Origin: Pseudobacteriovorax antillogorgiicola
GTDB taxonomy: Bacteria > Bdellovibrionota_B > Oligoflexia > Oligoflexales > Oligoflexaceae
DNA length: 64,000 nucleotides
Direction: 5' to 3'
Assembly: GCF_900177345.1 (NCBI RefSeq)
Contig: NZ_FWZT01000011.1
Span: 155,650-219,649, forward strand
The number at the start of each line of letters is the position of its first letter. Within the stretch, counting starts at the first letter, position 1. Below the pieces are notes generated by a model. It did not search any database. It was not told where the DNA came from and was given only the letters and a program-made list of their open reading frames with translations. Shown here piece after piece: positions 10,271 through 20,395 of the stretch. A program made the position numbers and the translations under genes.

Positions 10271-10316
10271 AAAATCCCTGTTCTCATCTAATCTATGAGA
10301 GCCGGGATTTTTTTTT
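10271..10316 (+). terminator. Intrinsic terminator after tig
   Basis: AAAATCCC (10271-10278) pairs with GGGATTTT (10304-10311), with inner pairing CTCAT/ATGAG, and the hairpin runs into an uninterrupted T tract. It lies 45 bases after the tig stop. Confidence 0.85.
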
Positions 10317-10344
10317 AAAGAAGTTTCGTCCTAGGTCGAAAAAC

Positions 10345-10394
10345 GTCACAAGGAAGGATCTTGTCATTCGACAGGATGTGACTTAAGCTTAAGT
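10345..10394. promoter_or_regulatory. Nested inverted repeats upstream of clpP
   Basis: GTCACA (10345-10350) and TGTGAC (10377-10382) flank TGTC-ATTC-GACA (10362-10373). Directly next to them is the perfect 14-base palindrome ACTTAAGCTTAAGT (10381-10394). The cluster sits 75-125 bases before the clpP start and could be an operator or activator site for a stress regulator. No known operator was recognised. Confidence 0.4.
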
Positions 10395-10470
10395 CTCGTA
10401 TGTGCTGGCAAATATTTAGAATTATTGTCGGCATGATTGTCAACATGAGAGTTGTAAAAAGGACGTCGCA

Positions 10471-11067
10471 ATGGCTCTAGTACCAGTTGTTGTCGAGCAA
10501 ACAAACCGAGGAGAGCGTTCATGGGACATCTACTCGCGCTTGTTGAATGAACGAATCGTTATGCTAGGCTCACCTGTCATGGATGAGATCGCCAACGTTA
10601 TCGTTGCTCAGTTGTTATATCTGGAAAGCGTAGATCCAGAAAAAGACATTAATTTCTACATCAATTCCCCAGGCGGCTCTGTAACGGCAGGCCTCGCTAT
10701 ATACGATTGTATGCAACTTATCCGCCCGGATGTACGTACTTACTGCATCGGGCAATGTGCAAGTATGGGCGCTTGGCTCCTAGCCGCAGGGGCTCCCAAG
10801 AAGCGTCATGCATTGCCGAACTCAAGAATTATGATTCATCAGCCGTTAGGGGGTGCTGGTGGCCAAGCAACCGATATCGATATTCAGGCGCAAGAGATTA
10901 TTAACCTGAAGCAAAAAATGGCAGGAATTTTGAGCCATCACACCGGTAAGGATGCTGACACGATTATTCGGGATATCGACCGGGATTTGTTCATGTCTGC
11001 AGAACAAGCCAAAGAATATGGCATTGTGGATGACATCATCGCTCCTGCTCAGAAGACCGAAAAATAG
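10471..11067 (+). CDS. clpP: ATP-dependent Clp protease proteolytic subunit
   Basis: Serine peptidase that forms the double-ring degradation chamber and works with ClpX, encoded just downstream. The catalytic triad is visible: Ser98 in CASMGAWLL, His123 in RIMIHQP and Asp172 in RDLF. At 198 residues the length is typical. The ATG has AAAGGA seven bases upstream. The block around the catalytic Ser reads [11 protein letters not shown], with a Trp where many homologues have a smaller residue; this is mild variation. The clpX start lies 53 bases after the stop with no terminator between, so the two are probably co-transcribed. Confidence 0.97.
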   Translation: MALVPVVVEQTNRGERSWDIYSRLLNERIVMLGSPVMDEIANVIVAQLLYLESVDPEKDINFYINSPGGSVTAGLAIYDCMQLIRPDVRTYCIGQCASMGAWLLAAGAPKKRHALPNSRIMIHQPLGGAGGQATDIDIQAQEIINLKQKMAGILSHHTGKDADTIIRDIDRDLFMSAEQAKEYGIVDDIIAPAQKTEK

Positions 11068-11120
11068 AGAGATACCAATAGATCTCGCGTTAGAGATAAG
11101 CTGAATGGGAGAATTAACTT

Positions 11121-12419
11121 ATGGCCAGCAAAGACAGTGGACTTCACTGCAGCTTCTGCGGCAAATCTCAAAAAGAAGTGAAGAAGCTCATCGCCGGACC
11201 CAATGTATACATATGCGATGAATGTATACAGCTTTGTAATGATATTATCGCCGAGGAGGTGGAGAAGGAAGAACTTCTTAATACCTCCAGTAAAGTTCCG
11301 AATCCGAAAGATATCAAACGGATTCTGGACGAATACATCATCGGCCAGGAACGAGCTAAGAAGACTCTTGCCGTTGCTGTTCACAACCATTACAAGCGGA
11401 TTGATGCTAAGCAAAGCAACGATGAAATCGAGCTTAGTAAGTCCAATATCTTGCTGATCGGTCCGACTGGTAGCGGTAAAACCCTACTGGCACAGACTTT
11501 GGCTCGAATCCTAAACGTACCTTTCACCATCTCTGATGCCACAAACCTTACGGAAGCTGGCTATGTGGGTGAAGATGTTGAAAATATCATACTGAACCTA
11601 CTTCAAAACGCAGACTATGATGTTGAGTTAGCGCAGCGCGGCATCGGCTACATCGACGAAATCGATAAAATTGCCCGTAAAGGTGATAATCCTTCGATCA
11701 CAAGAGATGTATCTGGAGAAGGTGTTCAGCAGGCCCTTCTAAAAATTATCGAAGGTACCATCGCCAACGTGCCTCCTAGGGGCGGGCGAAAGCATCCGCA
11801 GCAAGAATTCCTGCAAGTCGACACGACAAATGTTCTTTTCATTTGCGGTGGCGCGTTTGCTGGCCTTGAAGACATCATCGCCCAACGAATGGAAACATCG
11901 ACCTTGGGTTTCGGAGCGGAAATCACATCGAAATCTCAGAGAGATGTCTCGGGCTTACTCTCAAAAGTAACCACTACAGACCTTGCTAAGTTTGGCCTTA
12001 TTCCAGAATTCATCGGTCGTCTTCCAGTCATTTGTTCTCTGGAGCAACTCACAGAAGACGCCCTAATTGAAATTCTTACCAAACCGAAAAATGCTATCGT
12101 CAAACAGTTCCAAAAACTTTTTGAGTTTGAAAGCGTCACCCTGAAGTTCACTGACGGAGCGCTTAGGGCAGTTGTCAAAGAAGCCATTGCGCGGAAGACT
12201 GGTGCTCGTGGTCTGAGAGCTATTCTTGAGGAGTCCATGCTAGAAATTATGTATGAGATTCCTTCAGAAGACAGTGTAAAAGAGGTCGTGATTACAGAAG
12301 AGCTTATTGTAAATGGCTCACAACCGATCCTTGTCTACAAAACTCCTGAGGAAATTGAGGCGGAAAAAGCTGCCGAAGAAAATGATAAGAAGGACTTTGG
12401 CACTGGCTCAAAGAGCTAA
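11121..12419 (+). CDS. clpX: ATP-dependent Clp protease ATPase subunit ClpX
   Basis: AAA+ unfoldase that feeds substrates into ClpP. The N-terminal zinc-binding domain has Cys10, Cys13, Cys32 and Cys35 (CSFC...CDEC). Walker A GPTGSGKT is at about residues 114-121, the pore loop is GYVG, Walker B is YIDEIDKI, and a GGRKHP loop and conserved sensor regions are present. At 432 residues the length is normal. A GGGAG site precedes the ATG. Its position directly behind clpP and before lon is the common arrangement. A strong terminator follows. Confidence 0.97.
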   Translation: MASKDSGLHCSFCGKSQKEVKKLIAGPNVYICDECIQLCNDIIAEEVEKEELLNTSSKVPNPKDIKRILDEYIIGQERAKKTLAVAVHNHYKRIDAKQSNDEIELSKSNILLIGPTGSGKTLLAQTLARILNVPFTISDATNLTEAGYVGEDVENIILNLLQNADYDVELAQRGIGYIDEIDKIARKGDNPSITRDVSGEGVQQALLKIIEGTIANVPPRGGRKHPQQEFLQVDTTNVLFICGGAFAGLEDIIAQRMETSTLGFGAEITSKSQRDVSGLLSKVTTTDLAKFGLIPEFIGRLPVICSLEQLTEDALIEILTKPKNAIVKQFQKLFEFESVTLKFTDGALRAVVKEAIARKTGARGLRAILEESMLEIMYEIPSEDSVKEVVITEELIVNGSQPILVYKTPEEIEAEKAAEENDKKDFGTGSKS

Positions 12420-12456
12420 GGTTTCGCTAGATCATTTCGATAATTCGAAGAAAAAG

Positions 12457-12486
12457 AGGGACTTCCAGCGGGAGGTCCTTTTTTTT
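12457..12486 (+). terminator. Intrinsic terminator after clpX
   Basis: A compact GC-rich hairpin (GGGACTTCC, loop AGCG, GGAGGTCC; 12458-12478) is followed by eight T residues. It separates the clpP-clpX unit from lon. Confidence 0.88.
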
Positions 12487-12628
12487 GATTTAACAAATCT
12501 CGCTAAAAGGACTGTCTTCCCTAAAATTCTTAAGTTAAACTATTATATAGATCAAAAACATATTCATCTGGTCGGTTCTATCAGCCCCCGCTGAATTGGA
12601 TGGACTATACTTGAGGAGGCTTGACCCT

Positions 12629-15136
12629 ATGCCGGGCGATTCAAATACCCCCGTTTCGGATTCCCCAGTGATTCGGATTCCCCTGTTGCCGCTTCGGGAT
12701 ATTCTTGTCTTTCCTTCAACGGTTGTTCCGCTTTTTGTTGGTCGTGAAAAATCAATCCAGGCGCTTGAGCAAGCCATGGCGTCCAACAAGGAGATACTCT
12801 TAGCAGCTCAAATCAAGGCTAAAACAAACGAACCAACTCCAGATGACATTTATAAGGTTGGCACTGTTTCGACGATCCTACAGCTACTCAGGCTTCCTGA
12901 TGGTACTGTAAAGGTGTTAGTTGAGGGTCAGCGTCGCGCCAAGATCAAAGAATACGTTCAGACTGAAGAATTCTTCTTTGTAGAGGCGGAAGAGCTGGTG
13001 GAAGTACCTTCGGATGGTGTAGAAAACGAAGCTCTCCTCAGAACAGTTAAGATGTCTTTCGATAATTATGTTCGGCTAAATAAGCGCATCCCTCCTGAAA
13101 TGTTGCTATCTATTGCTTCTATGGATGACGAATCAAAACTCGCCGACACCCTAGTTGCTCATCTCAATAACCTAAAGCTTCAAGATAAGCAGCGTCTTCT
13201 GGAAGAGGTTGATCCAGCCAAGCGCCTAGAAGAGCTCTATGGCTACATCCAATCCGAAATTGAGATCATGAGAGTGGAGAAAAAAATCCGCGCCCGCGTC
13301 AAGCGGCAGATGGAGAAAACTCAAAAAGAATACTATCTCAATGAGCAGATGCAAGCCATCCAAAAAGAGCTAGGCGACCGAGATGATGGCCGCAACGAAG
13401 TCTCTGAACTCGAAACACAAATCAAAAAGAAGAAGATGCCTAAGGAAGTAAAGGAACGTCTTCAAAAAGAGTGCAAAAAGCTCAAGCAAATGTCGCCCAT
13501 GTCGGCAGAAGCGACTGTTGTCCGTAACTATATCGACACCGCCCTATCCCTACCATGGGATGAGTTATCAGAAGAAATTCGCGATACGGTTTTCGCTGAA
13601 GACGTTCTGAACAAAGACCACTTCGGGCTCTATAAAGTCAAAGACCGGATCTTAGAGTATCTTTCGGTTCGAACCCTGGTCGAACACATGAAAGGACCCA
13701 TCCTTTGCCTAGTAGGCCCTCCGGGTGTTGGTAAAACCTCTCTTGCACGAAGTATCGCCAGTGCTACTGGTCGTGAGTTTGTCCGTGTATCCCTGGGGGG
13801 AGTTCGTGATGAGGCCGAGATCCGTGGTCATCGTCGAACCTATATTGGCTCCATGCCGGGCAAGGTCATCCTAGCCCTCAAAAAGGCCGGAAAATCGAAC
13901 CCACTCATCCTGCTTGATGAGATCGATAAGCTCTCTCAAGACTTTCGGGGCGACCCTAGTGCGGCGCTACTCGAAGTCCTGGACCCAGAACAAAATGCCA
14001 CATTCATGGATCACTACCTGGATCTAGACTACGACCTGTCCAAGGTGCTGTTCCTAGCCACTGCCAACTCCCTGCATACCATCCCAGGCCCTTTGCTTGA
14101 CCGTATGGAGGTAATCTCGCTAGCTGGCTATACGGAAGAGGAGAAGCTTTCTATCGCCAATCAGTATTTGGTACCTAAGCAGATCAAAGATAACGGATTA
14201 ACGAAGCAGGATGTTCAGTTCCAACCCAAAGCGGTCCGCGAACTGATTCGCTACTACACCAGGGAATCTGGGGTTCGGAGTTTGGAGCGAGAGGTCGCTG
14301 CAGTCCTTCGTAAGGTGGCACGCAAGCATCTTAGGAAAATTGAAGAGGATCGCAAGGCCGAGAGTGGTGATGATACACCCACAAAAGAAAAGCTTATCTT
14401 AGAAGACAATATCATCAAAGAAAAGATCACCGATAAGTCGATTGCCAAGTACCTTGGCCCTAGGAAGTTTCGCATCGGACTCCAAAACTCTGAGCATGAA
14501 GTGGGGCTCTGCACGGGTATGGCCTGGACCCAGGTCGGGGGCGACCTCCTCGTATCCGAAGTTGCTATCATTCCTGGCAAGGGCAAACTCACAATCACGG
14601 GTAAGTTAGGAGAGGTCATGCAGGAGTCAGCCCAGGCTGCACTTAGCTATGTACGCTCACGAGCTGCCTTCTTGGATATCGAAGAGGACTTCTATACGAA
14701 AGTAGACATCCATATTCATGTTCCAGAGGGAGCAATTCCCAAAGACGGGCCCTCTGCTGGGATTACTATGGCTACAGCGTTAACCAGCGCCTTAACCATG
14801 CGTCCGGTGAGCAAAGATGTGGCGATGACTGGGGAAATCACTCTCCGTGGCCGGGTGCTGCCTATTGGAGGTCTCAAGGAAAAATTGCTGGCTGCCCATC
14901 GCGGTGGCATTAAGAAGGTCATCATCCCAATCGACAACCAAAAAGATTTGGAAGATGTACCCAAGAACATTTTAAAAGAAGTAACCATTGTTCCCGTTGA
15001 AAATGTGGATAATGTTCTGATGCACGCCCTTGTCTGGAAACACCCCGACGACAACAACTCGGTGCAGGACGAGCTATTCGAACGACTCAAAGAAGTGACC
15101 GAAGCTGAAATCGGAGATCTTGCCTTTGCCCATTAG
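12629..15136 (+). CDS. lon: ATP-dependent Lon protease
   Basis: AAA+ serine protease for damaged and regulatory proteins in the cytoplasm. It has the N-terminal LON substrate domain (from [13 protein letters not shown]), a coiled-coil linker, Walker A GPPGVGKT (about residue 363), Walker B ILLDEIDK, and a C-terminal protease domain with Ser709 in PKDGPSAG and Lys752 in GGLKEK. These two are 43 residues apart, as in E. coli Lon. The ATG at 12629 has AGGAGG nine bases upstream and is preferred over an in-frame TTG 11 codons earlier. At 835 residues the length is normal. It is separated from clpX by a terminator and so presumably has its own promoter, which I could not identify. Confidence 0.97.
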   Translation: MPGDSNTPVSDSPVIRIPLLPLRDILVFPSTVVPLFVGREKSIQALEQAMASNKEILLAAQIKAKTNEPTPDDIYKVGTVSTILQLLRLPDGTVKVLVEGQRRAKIKEYVQTEEFFFVEAEELVEVPSDGVENEALLRTVKMSFDNYVRLNKRIPPEMLLSIASMDDESKLADTLVAHLNNLKLQDKQRLLEEVDPAKRLEELYGYIQSEIEIMRVEKKIRARVKRQMEKTQKEYYLNEQMQAIQKELGDRDDGRNEVSELETQIKKKKMPKEVKERLQKECKKLKQMSPMSAEATVVRNYIDTALSLPWDELSEEIRDTVFAEDVLNKDHFGLYKVKDRILEYLSVRTLVEHMKGPILCLVGPPGVGKTSLARSIASATGREFVRVSLGGVRDEAEIRGHRRTYIGSMPGKVILALKKAGKSNPLILLDEIDKLSQDFRGDPSAALLEVLDPEQNATFMDHYLDLDYDLSKVLFLATANSLHTIPGPLLDRMEVISLAGYTEEEKLSIANQYLVPKQIKDNGLTKQDVQFQPKAVRELIRYYTRESGVRSLEREVAAVLRKVARKHLRKIEEDRKAESGDDTPTKEKLILEDNIIKEKITDKSIAKYLGPRKFRIGLQNSEHEVGLCTGMAWTQVGGDLLVSEVAIIPGKGKLTITGKLGEVMQESAQAALSYVRSRAAFLDIEEDFYTKVDIHIHVPEGAIPKDGPSAGITMATALTSALTMRPVSKDVAMTGEITLRGRVLPIGGLKEKLLAAHRGGIKKVIIPIDNQKDLEDVPKNILKEVTIVPVENVDNVLMHALVWKHPDDNNSVQDELFERLKEVTEAEIGDLAFAH

Positions 15137-15255
15137 GGCAGAGGCTTGGCCTCATCCATGGTTACTCTTCCCTACCACGCCACTGCCTAATATTTCCCTA
15201 GGAAACTCCGATAGAAGATCGACGAGACTTATCTTATGGCGACAGGACCAGGGGC

Positions 15256-16386
15256 ATGGTTAAGCAATTTAAAACACTAGAAGAAACCATCGAGTTTGTG
15301 GAACAGCTGAAACATCGCTGGATGGCCACTGTTGACGCCATGATCGACCCGATGATCATCGTCACCAGCGACTACGAAGTCAAACAAGCAAATAAGGCGA
15401 TGTCGGATCATTCCGGAATGGAGATTCGCACTGTAATAGGTAAAAAATGCTACGAGGTATTCGCCAATCGAGACTCTCCTTGCAAAGGCTGCCGTGTCCA
15501 AGAAACGATGAATGGCAAAGAAGCCCAGACTTTCGAGCTGGACGGAGTTTGCCCAGGGAAGTTTCACGAAGTTCTATCACAGCCCTTGTTCGACTCACAG
15601 GGCCAACTGGAAGGCGCCCTTCAAATTTACCGTGATCGAACCTTAGCCAAGCAGCTCCAAAAGCAGCTTCTACAAAGTGAAAAACTCGCCTCCATCGGCC
15701 TCTTAGCAGGGGGGATCGCCCATGAAATCAATAATCCCTTAGGTGGCATTCTGGTATTCTCCCAACTACTAAGTCGCGAGATCGATAAAGATAGCCCTCT
15801 GAAGGAATATGCTGTCGAGATCGAGTCAGCAGCCCAACGCTGTAAATCTATTGTCGAAAACTTGCTAGATTTCGCGCGCCAACAACCTGGAAGCCATGAA
15901 GATACCCTCACACCAATAGATCTTATTCCCTGCGTGAAGTCAGCTCTAAAGTTCGGCACTGTAGGTGACACATCCCCTGATATTCAAATTACGGAAGACT
16001 ACCAGGTTGAGCAGCTTCTAGCCCTAGGCAATCGCAATAAGGTCATCCAGGTGTTTCTGAACTTAATTCAAAATGCCTTCCACGCTATGCCCGACGGCGG
16101 CATGCTCACCATTACCGCCCAGGTAGAAGTCATCGATCAAATTGAACAAGGTGTTGTCGAGATTCGCGATTCAGGCCTTGGAATCCCACCAGACGAATTA
16201 GATCGAATTTTTGACCCATTCTACACCTCCAAGGAAGAAGGCCAGGGTACGGGGCTTGGCTTATCGATCTGCCATGGCATTGCTGAGGATATGGGTGGCA
16301 CTATCGATGTAGAAAGCGTGGTCGACAAAGGAAGCTGCTTCCGGTTCATCGTCCCACTAACCCAAAACAAACCAATGACTGCCTAA
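15256..16386 (+). CDS. Soluble PAS-domain sensor histidine kinase
   Basis: A 376-residue kinase without membrane segments, so it senses a cytoplasmic signal. A PAS domain spans about residues 15-125 and contains Cys residues (KKCYEVF, SPCKGC), a pattern seen in redox- or metal-responsive PAS subtypes. The kinase core has [15 protein letters not shown] (His near 156), NLIQNAFHAMP, DSGLGIP, DPFYTSK and GTGLGLS. All boxes are intact. The stop lies only 13 bases before the GTG of the next gene, whose ribosome site overlaps the kinase 3' end. The two are therefore translationally linked and probably act together. No cognate receiver is adjacent. Confidence 0.9.
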   Translation: MVKQFKTLEETIEFVEQLKHRWMATVDAMIDPMIIVTSDYEVKQANKAMSDHSGMEIRTVIGKKCYEVFANRDSPCKGCRVQETMNGKEAQTFELDGVCPGKFHEVLSQPLFDSQGQLEGALQIYRDRTLAKQLQKQLLQSEKLASIGLLAGGIAHEINNPLGGILVFSQLLSREIDKDSPLKEYAVEIESAAQRCKSIVENLLDFARQQPGSHEDTLTPIDLIPCVKSALKFGTVGDTSPDIQITEDYQVEQLLALGNRNKVIQVFLNLIQNAFHAMPDGGMLTITAQVEVIDQIEQGVVEIRDSGLGIPPDELDRIFDPFYTSKEEGQGTGLGLSICHGIAEDMGGTIDVESVVDKGSCFRFIVPLTQNKPMTA

Positions 16387-16399
16387 AGGGGAAAGTTGC

Positions 16400-18913
16400 G
16401 TGATACCAGCGAGAGAGGAACTATCATCCAGAAATAGCGGAATCAAGGCAGTCCTGCTGTGCGTGCTCCTAACGATATTCGCTGGATTTATCTTCGTTAC
16501 AGCTCAAGAGACTCCACCAACTCAGTTTCAAAATGTATCCCTGTGGACTGTGACCGTATTTGGCTTTCTTTCGGCTGGCCTTCTAGGTGGCACATTTCTT
16601 ACGATGGTAACATCAACCTCCATGCAGGATAAGAACCTTATCATCGACAATACCTTTTTGATCTGCGTTTTAAGTTTAATCCTAGCTGTCTTTGAGCTAT
16701 TTAACTATGAATACGCATTCGATCCAAATCTGTTTTATGCCTGTAGCCTGGCGCTAAACTGTGCCATCTTATTTAATGTCACCCAGGTGATGTTCACGCT
16801 AACAAGAATATCTGGTCGCTGGCCACAGATGATCGGCATGCTCTACACCATCGTTGCTTTGACTATTGGCATATCCGTAGCCGGGGACCTCAAAATGGGA
16901 GGCTTCGAGGAAGCGCTGGTGACCCTCGGCATCATTATTCACTCCATGATGTTTTCGATCGTACTTGCCATCGGTACACTCACCTACTTCGTCCACAGCT
17001 TGAGGATGAGTCCCCACGATTTTAAACAATCGCTAGAAAAGCGCTTCAAACCAAACGATGACAATCGGCAATTCCTTCTAACTTTTTACGCAATTTTAGG
17101 GATTTCCCTTTTCACAGCCATAACAAGTGTAATGGTCTTGCTCTATGAATTCGACTCTGCTGTATTTTCTGTTCAAGCTGATCCGCACTACCCGATGTCT
17201 CAGCTTCATCTTGCCTGGTTACCCCTGACCTTGCTCGCCATCAGCATCTTGCGCCAAGAAAATGAAAAGAGTTTGCAAAGTCTTAGCCTCACATCCCTGG
17301 TATCTGAGCAGGCTAAGAAATTTATGATCCGCTACCATGCTGACAGAAAAAACTGGTCGACGACTGTCGGTATGAGAACGGCAAACTTTATGGTAGACCA
17401 TGATCCCAATGAAGATGCTAAGAGTATTCTGCCCTCATACATGGTGCGTATTCGCCAGAATCAGATCCATACAATCGTCCGTGACATTCTCAATGACCGC
17501 ATGATCGACGATCGCGTAGTATCGAACCAAATCTATGGAGCTATCGATCCAGAGAACTCGATTCGCGCTTGTACCGATGTTCTTCTTATGTTTACCGCTA
17601 TATATATTGACGGCATCCCCATGATTGAGAGCCGTTTGAAGAATCTTGTTCGCCTGCTACCGATTCTCGATCCAGACCTCGCACAGAAAATTACCGTTGC
17701 AACGATTGAGAAGAACTTCGGCAAGATTCAGTGGTTCTTCCATTTGGATTTCGACTGGATCGATCAGCACATGACCACCAGTGCCTACCGCACCGATTAT
17801 GAAGTTAACGTTGATAATCTCCGACTTCGCGATCGCCAGAAGGTGCTTTCAGTGCTTGAAAAGCACAATCTCATGGGCAACTTTATCTGGGTAGGAGAAA
17901 AAGCTCGTGAGCGGATCATTCTCGAAGCTCCCTATCTGGCAAACATCATTGAAGCTTGGCCCATCAATCTTGCAAAAGATGAATACGATAACAGTGGCGA
18001 ATCCGTCATCTTCCTGATCAAATTCGAGCAGCTGATTCCACGGATGCAAAAGTATTACAATCTAGAAGAGATTCGCAAGAAGCTTAGGTACTATGATCCG
18101 TCCTTGGAAAGCCGCCGGATGATCAATATTATCGATCTGGAGATCCAGCAGTCTTTGGGAACCAAAAATCTTCTGGATATCATATCTCTGGTAAACAACT
18201 ACCCATGGAGTGGTTTTAAAGAGAAGGATCTCGCCCTCGACTTGGTCCTGAAGGCCTTTGAAAAGCACCAAGCAACACTCTCGGAAGAATCGGAAAAAAC
18301 GAGTCAGAAAGTGATCAAGGAGTTCGTTAAAACCGTTAAGAACATTGGCTATCCTAGCCAGGAAATACATGCTGCCCATCAAGAAAAGATGCGCATCCGA
18401 GAGTCTAGCGTGATTTGTGAAACACTTCTCAATACGAATCACGAACGTTTCAACGAAGCATGGCTATTAATTGCAACAACTCCTGCCAAGAACTATAAGC
18501 ACGAAGAAATCATTAGTCTCCTTGAAGGGATCAACCAGGCGGCTCTTCTAAGAACTCATCGTAAGATACCCATTGTAACCAATAAAATCACAGAATCCTT
18601 CTTCAACATCGCCCAAGAACTGACGGATCAAGACATTGAGCCTATTACCACCACCTGCAACAGTATCGCCCGCTTTCTAGTAGAATCCGAAGCCTCGCCA
18701 GATGTCTTCTGCTTTTTTATCGATGCCAAGATATTTCTTGAAGGGAACCTCAAAACAGACATCATCTTAGAGAGAGAGGTCTTGGATCAAATGCAAGCCT
18801 ATTTCAGCCGTATGTATGACAAGCACGGTTCAGAATCTTCAACTGTGTTATCTCTTTCTATGCGTTGGCGGATTCTCATGAATCAGGCTAGCAGCGTCCA
18901 TACTGCGAGCTAA
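16400..18913 (+). CDS. Multi-pass membrane protein with large helical cytoplasmic domain, unknown family
   Basis: Starts at GTG with AGGGGAAAG just upstream, overlapping the end of the kinase gene. About eight transmembrane helices lie in the first ~285 residues (for example near 18-37, 48-70, 80-100, 110-130, 140-160, 168-196, 225-250 and 265-283). They are followed by about 550 mostly helical, charged residues with no domain I recognise. The layout resembles a 7/8-TM sensor joined to an output domain, but no kinase, cyclase, receiver or ATPase motif is visible. The tight coupling to the PAS kinase suggests a shared pathway, perhaps as receptor or effector. Confidence 0.75.
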   Translation: MIPAREELSSRNSGIKAVLLCVLLTIFAGFIFVTAQETPPTQFQNVSLWTVTVFGFLSAGLLGGTFLTMVTSTSMQDKNLIIDNTFLICVLSLILAVFELFNYEYAFDPNLFYACSLALNCAILFNVTQVMFTLTRISGRWPQMIGMLYTIVALTIGISVAGDLKMGGFEEALVTLGIIIHSMMFSIVLAIGTLTYFVHSLRMSPHDFKQSLEKRFKPNDDNRQFLLTFYAILGISLFTAITSVMVLLYEFDSAVFSVQADPHYPMSQLHLAWLPLTLLAISILRQENEKSLQSLSLTSLVSEQAKKFMIRYHADRKNWSTTVGMRTANFMVDHDPNEDAKSILPSYMVRIRQNQIHTIVRDILNDRMIDDRVVSNQIYGAIDPENSIRACTDVLLMFTAIYIDGIPMIESRLKNLVRLLPILDPDLAQKITVATIEKNFGKIQWFFHLDFDWIDQHMTTSAYRTDYEVNVDNLRLRDRQKVLSVLEKHNLMGNFIWVGEKARERIILEAPYLANIIEAWPINLAKDEYDNSGESVIFLIKFEQLIPRMQKYYNLEEIRKKLRYYDPSLESRRMINIIDLEIQQSLGTKNLLDIISLVNNYPWSGFKEKDLALDLVLKAFEKHQATLSEESEKTSQKVIKEFVKTVKNIGYPSQEIHAAHQEKMRIRESSVICETLLNTNHERFNEAWLLIATTPAKNYKHEEIISLLEGINQAALLRTHRKIPIVTNKITESFFNIAQELTDQDIEPITTTCNSIARFLVESEASPDVFCFFIDAKIFLEGNLKTDIILEREVLDQMQAYFSRMYDKHGSESSTVLSLSMRWRILMNQASSVHTAS

Positions 18914-18916
18914 GCC

Positions 18917-20395
18917 CTAATTTGCCTCAGGCTCAGCACCTTGATCGGAGCTTCCTTGTTGAGATTTCCAAAATGCTGATACCGGCACAGCATAGACTTT
19001 GGCAATACGATCATGTATGGCCGAAATATCTTTATGAACCAATACCAGCTCTTGGGGGCGTGGCCCTAAGTTGATTTTAGTAAACTGCTGGTCGTTTTTA
19101 GTAAGAGGTTTATCCAGAGCATCTCGGATAGAGGATAGGTTTGCAACCTTCTTGTCATTGATACTAATAATTTCCTGGTTCTTAAGATCTTCGTACCCCT
19201 TATTCCAATCATCAACTAAGACTTTACTCAGGATGATAATCCGCTGATCAAGATTGTTTGGCTCCAGCTGATTGCCATAGAAGTAACGATTCAATAAGGG
19301 AAGTGGCGCGCGACGCATCCAGCTCTTGCCCCAAGACTGCAAGTAGTTGCGTGTTAACTCCTGAAAAACCAGGCCGCCATAGATCAAGAACTTGCGTTCA
19401 TAGTTGCCATAGAAAGGAATGAGATCTTCCGAGCCCTCGTAAGGCTTCATCTCCATACTGACTTTGATTAGTTCACCGTCGCGCAACAACTCCAAGGGGA
19501 CCTTTTTCCCTACTTGAAAGCGATAAACGATTCCTGAAAGTGGAATCCGCCCCCAGCGAGCTTCTCTGATCGTACCCTTATCACTAATGGCATATCCCCC
19601 TAGCTTCAACAAGACATCGGACTCCTTCACTTGCCCAAAAAATGGTGACAATGCCGAGACCTCCGAAACCCAAACCCCTTGCCCTTCCCGATCCAGTTTG
19701 ATTTTCTTGCGAAGCAAGGTAGACGTCAGTCGGTTGAATCGAATCCCAAGGCGACCGAACGATGTAGACTCACTCTCAGCAGCAAGAAACCGCTTAATCA
19801 CGCTTATAGGCAGTGCAAAAATCTGATTTTTTTCTTTGCGCACAGATAAGCCCACCAGCTTATTTTTGCGCACGATAGGCTCTGACCATCCCACAGACTG
19901 CTGCTTCACTTCAAAGGCCATGTGGGGCAGATTATAGTTTGCTAGGAGTGAGCTACGAATCTTAAGCTCGCGAAAGGTTGAGCGAAGGGGAACGATGCGC
20001 TTTTGTTTGACTGTAAGCACCTGCACACGATCATTAAGGCCTAAGTCATCACCAAAAGGGATCGGCGCTAACTTATCGAGAGTCTGGTCAATCTTTAAAA
20101 TCGCGAGCTGGGCATTGGAATCCACCCTGTAGACTCTAGCCTTTATGGGTTTCGAGGAAAAGAACGTTTCCACTTCTAGATACCGAGCAGCCTGCACGGT
20201 ATAGGCTGGCACCATGATTTCTTGTGGCTTCACCACCACACCCACATGGGACGATTCTTTGATCGGGAGTTGAGACCAGGGAGATTGTTCATCGATAGGC
20301 TGGCTGAAGACTCGAACCTTCACAAGGTGCTTTGTCATACCTTGGGCGGTCCCGGCCAACATCATTGCAACGACGATAAGACTTAAATATTTCAT
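18917..20395 (-). CDS. Exported HtrA/Deg-family pseudoprotease with PDZ domains
   Basis: Homologous along its length to the neighbouring HtrA but without a catalytic triad. The His position reads VPAYTV (Tyr65), the Asp position NAQLAIL (Gln96), and the GNSGGP block reads VGWSEP (Trp170 at the serine position). A signal peptide (MKYLSLIVVAMMLAGTAQG) exports it. Both proteins share a C-terminal half with a PDZ domain and a second Deg2/Deg9-like PDZ segment (YGGLVFQELTRNYL). Its ATG overlaps the stop of the active gene by four bases (ATGA), so the two are made together. It probably forms mixed oligomers with, or regulates, the active protease. The dead triad is seen directly; the role is inference. 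Confidence 0.85.
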   Translation of the reverse strand: MKYLSLIVVAMMLAGTAQGMTKHLVKVRVFSQPIDEQSPWSQLPIKESSHVGVVVKPQEIMVPAYTVQAARYLEVETFFSSKPIKARVYRVDSNAQLAILKIDQTLDKLAPIPFGDDLGLNDRVQVLTVKQKRIVPLRSTFRELKIRSSLLANYNLPHMAFEVKQQSVGWSEPIVRKNKLVGLSVRKEKNQIFALPISVIKRFLAAESESTSFGRLGIRFNRLTSTLLRKKIKLDREGQGVWVSEVSALSPFFGQVKESDVLLKLGGYAISDKGTIREARWGRIPLSGIVYRFQVGKKVPLELLRDGELIKVSMEMKPYEGSEDLIPFYGNYERKFLIYGGLVFQELTRNYLQSWGKSWMRRAPLPLLNRYFYGNQLEPNNLDQRIIILSKVLVDDWNKGYEDLKNQEIISINDKKVANLSSIRDALDKPLTKNDQQFTKINLGPRPQELVLVHKDISAIHDRIAKVYAVPVSAFWKSQQGSSDQGAEPEAN

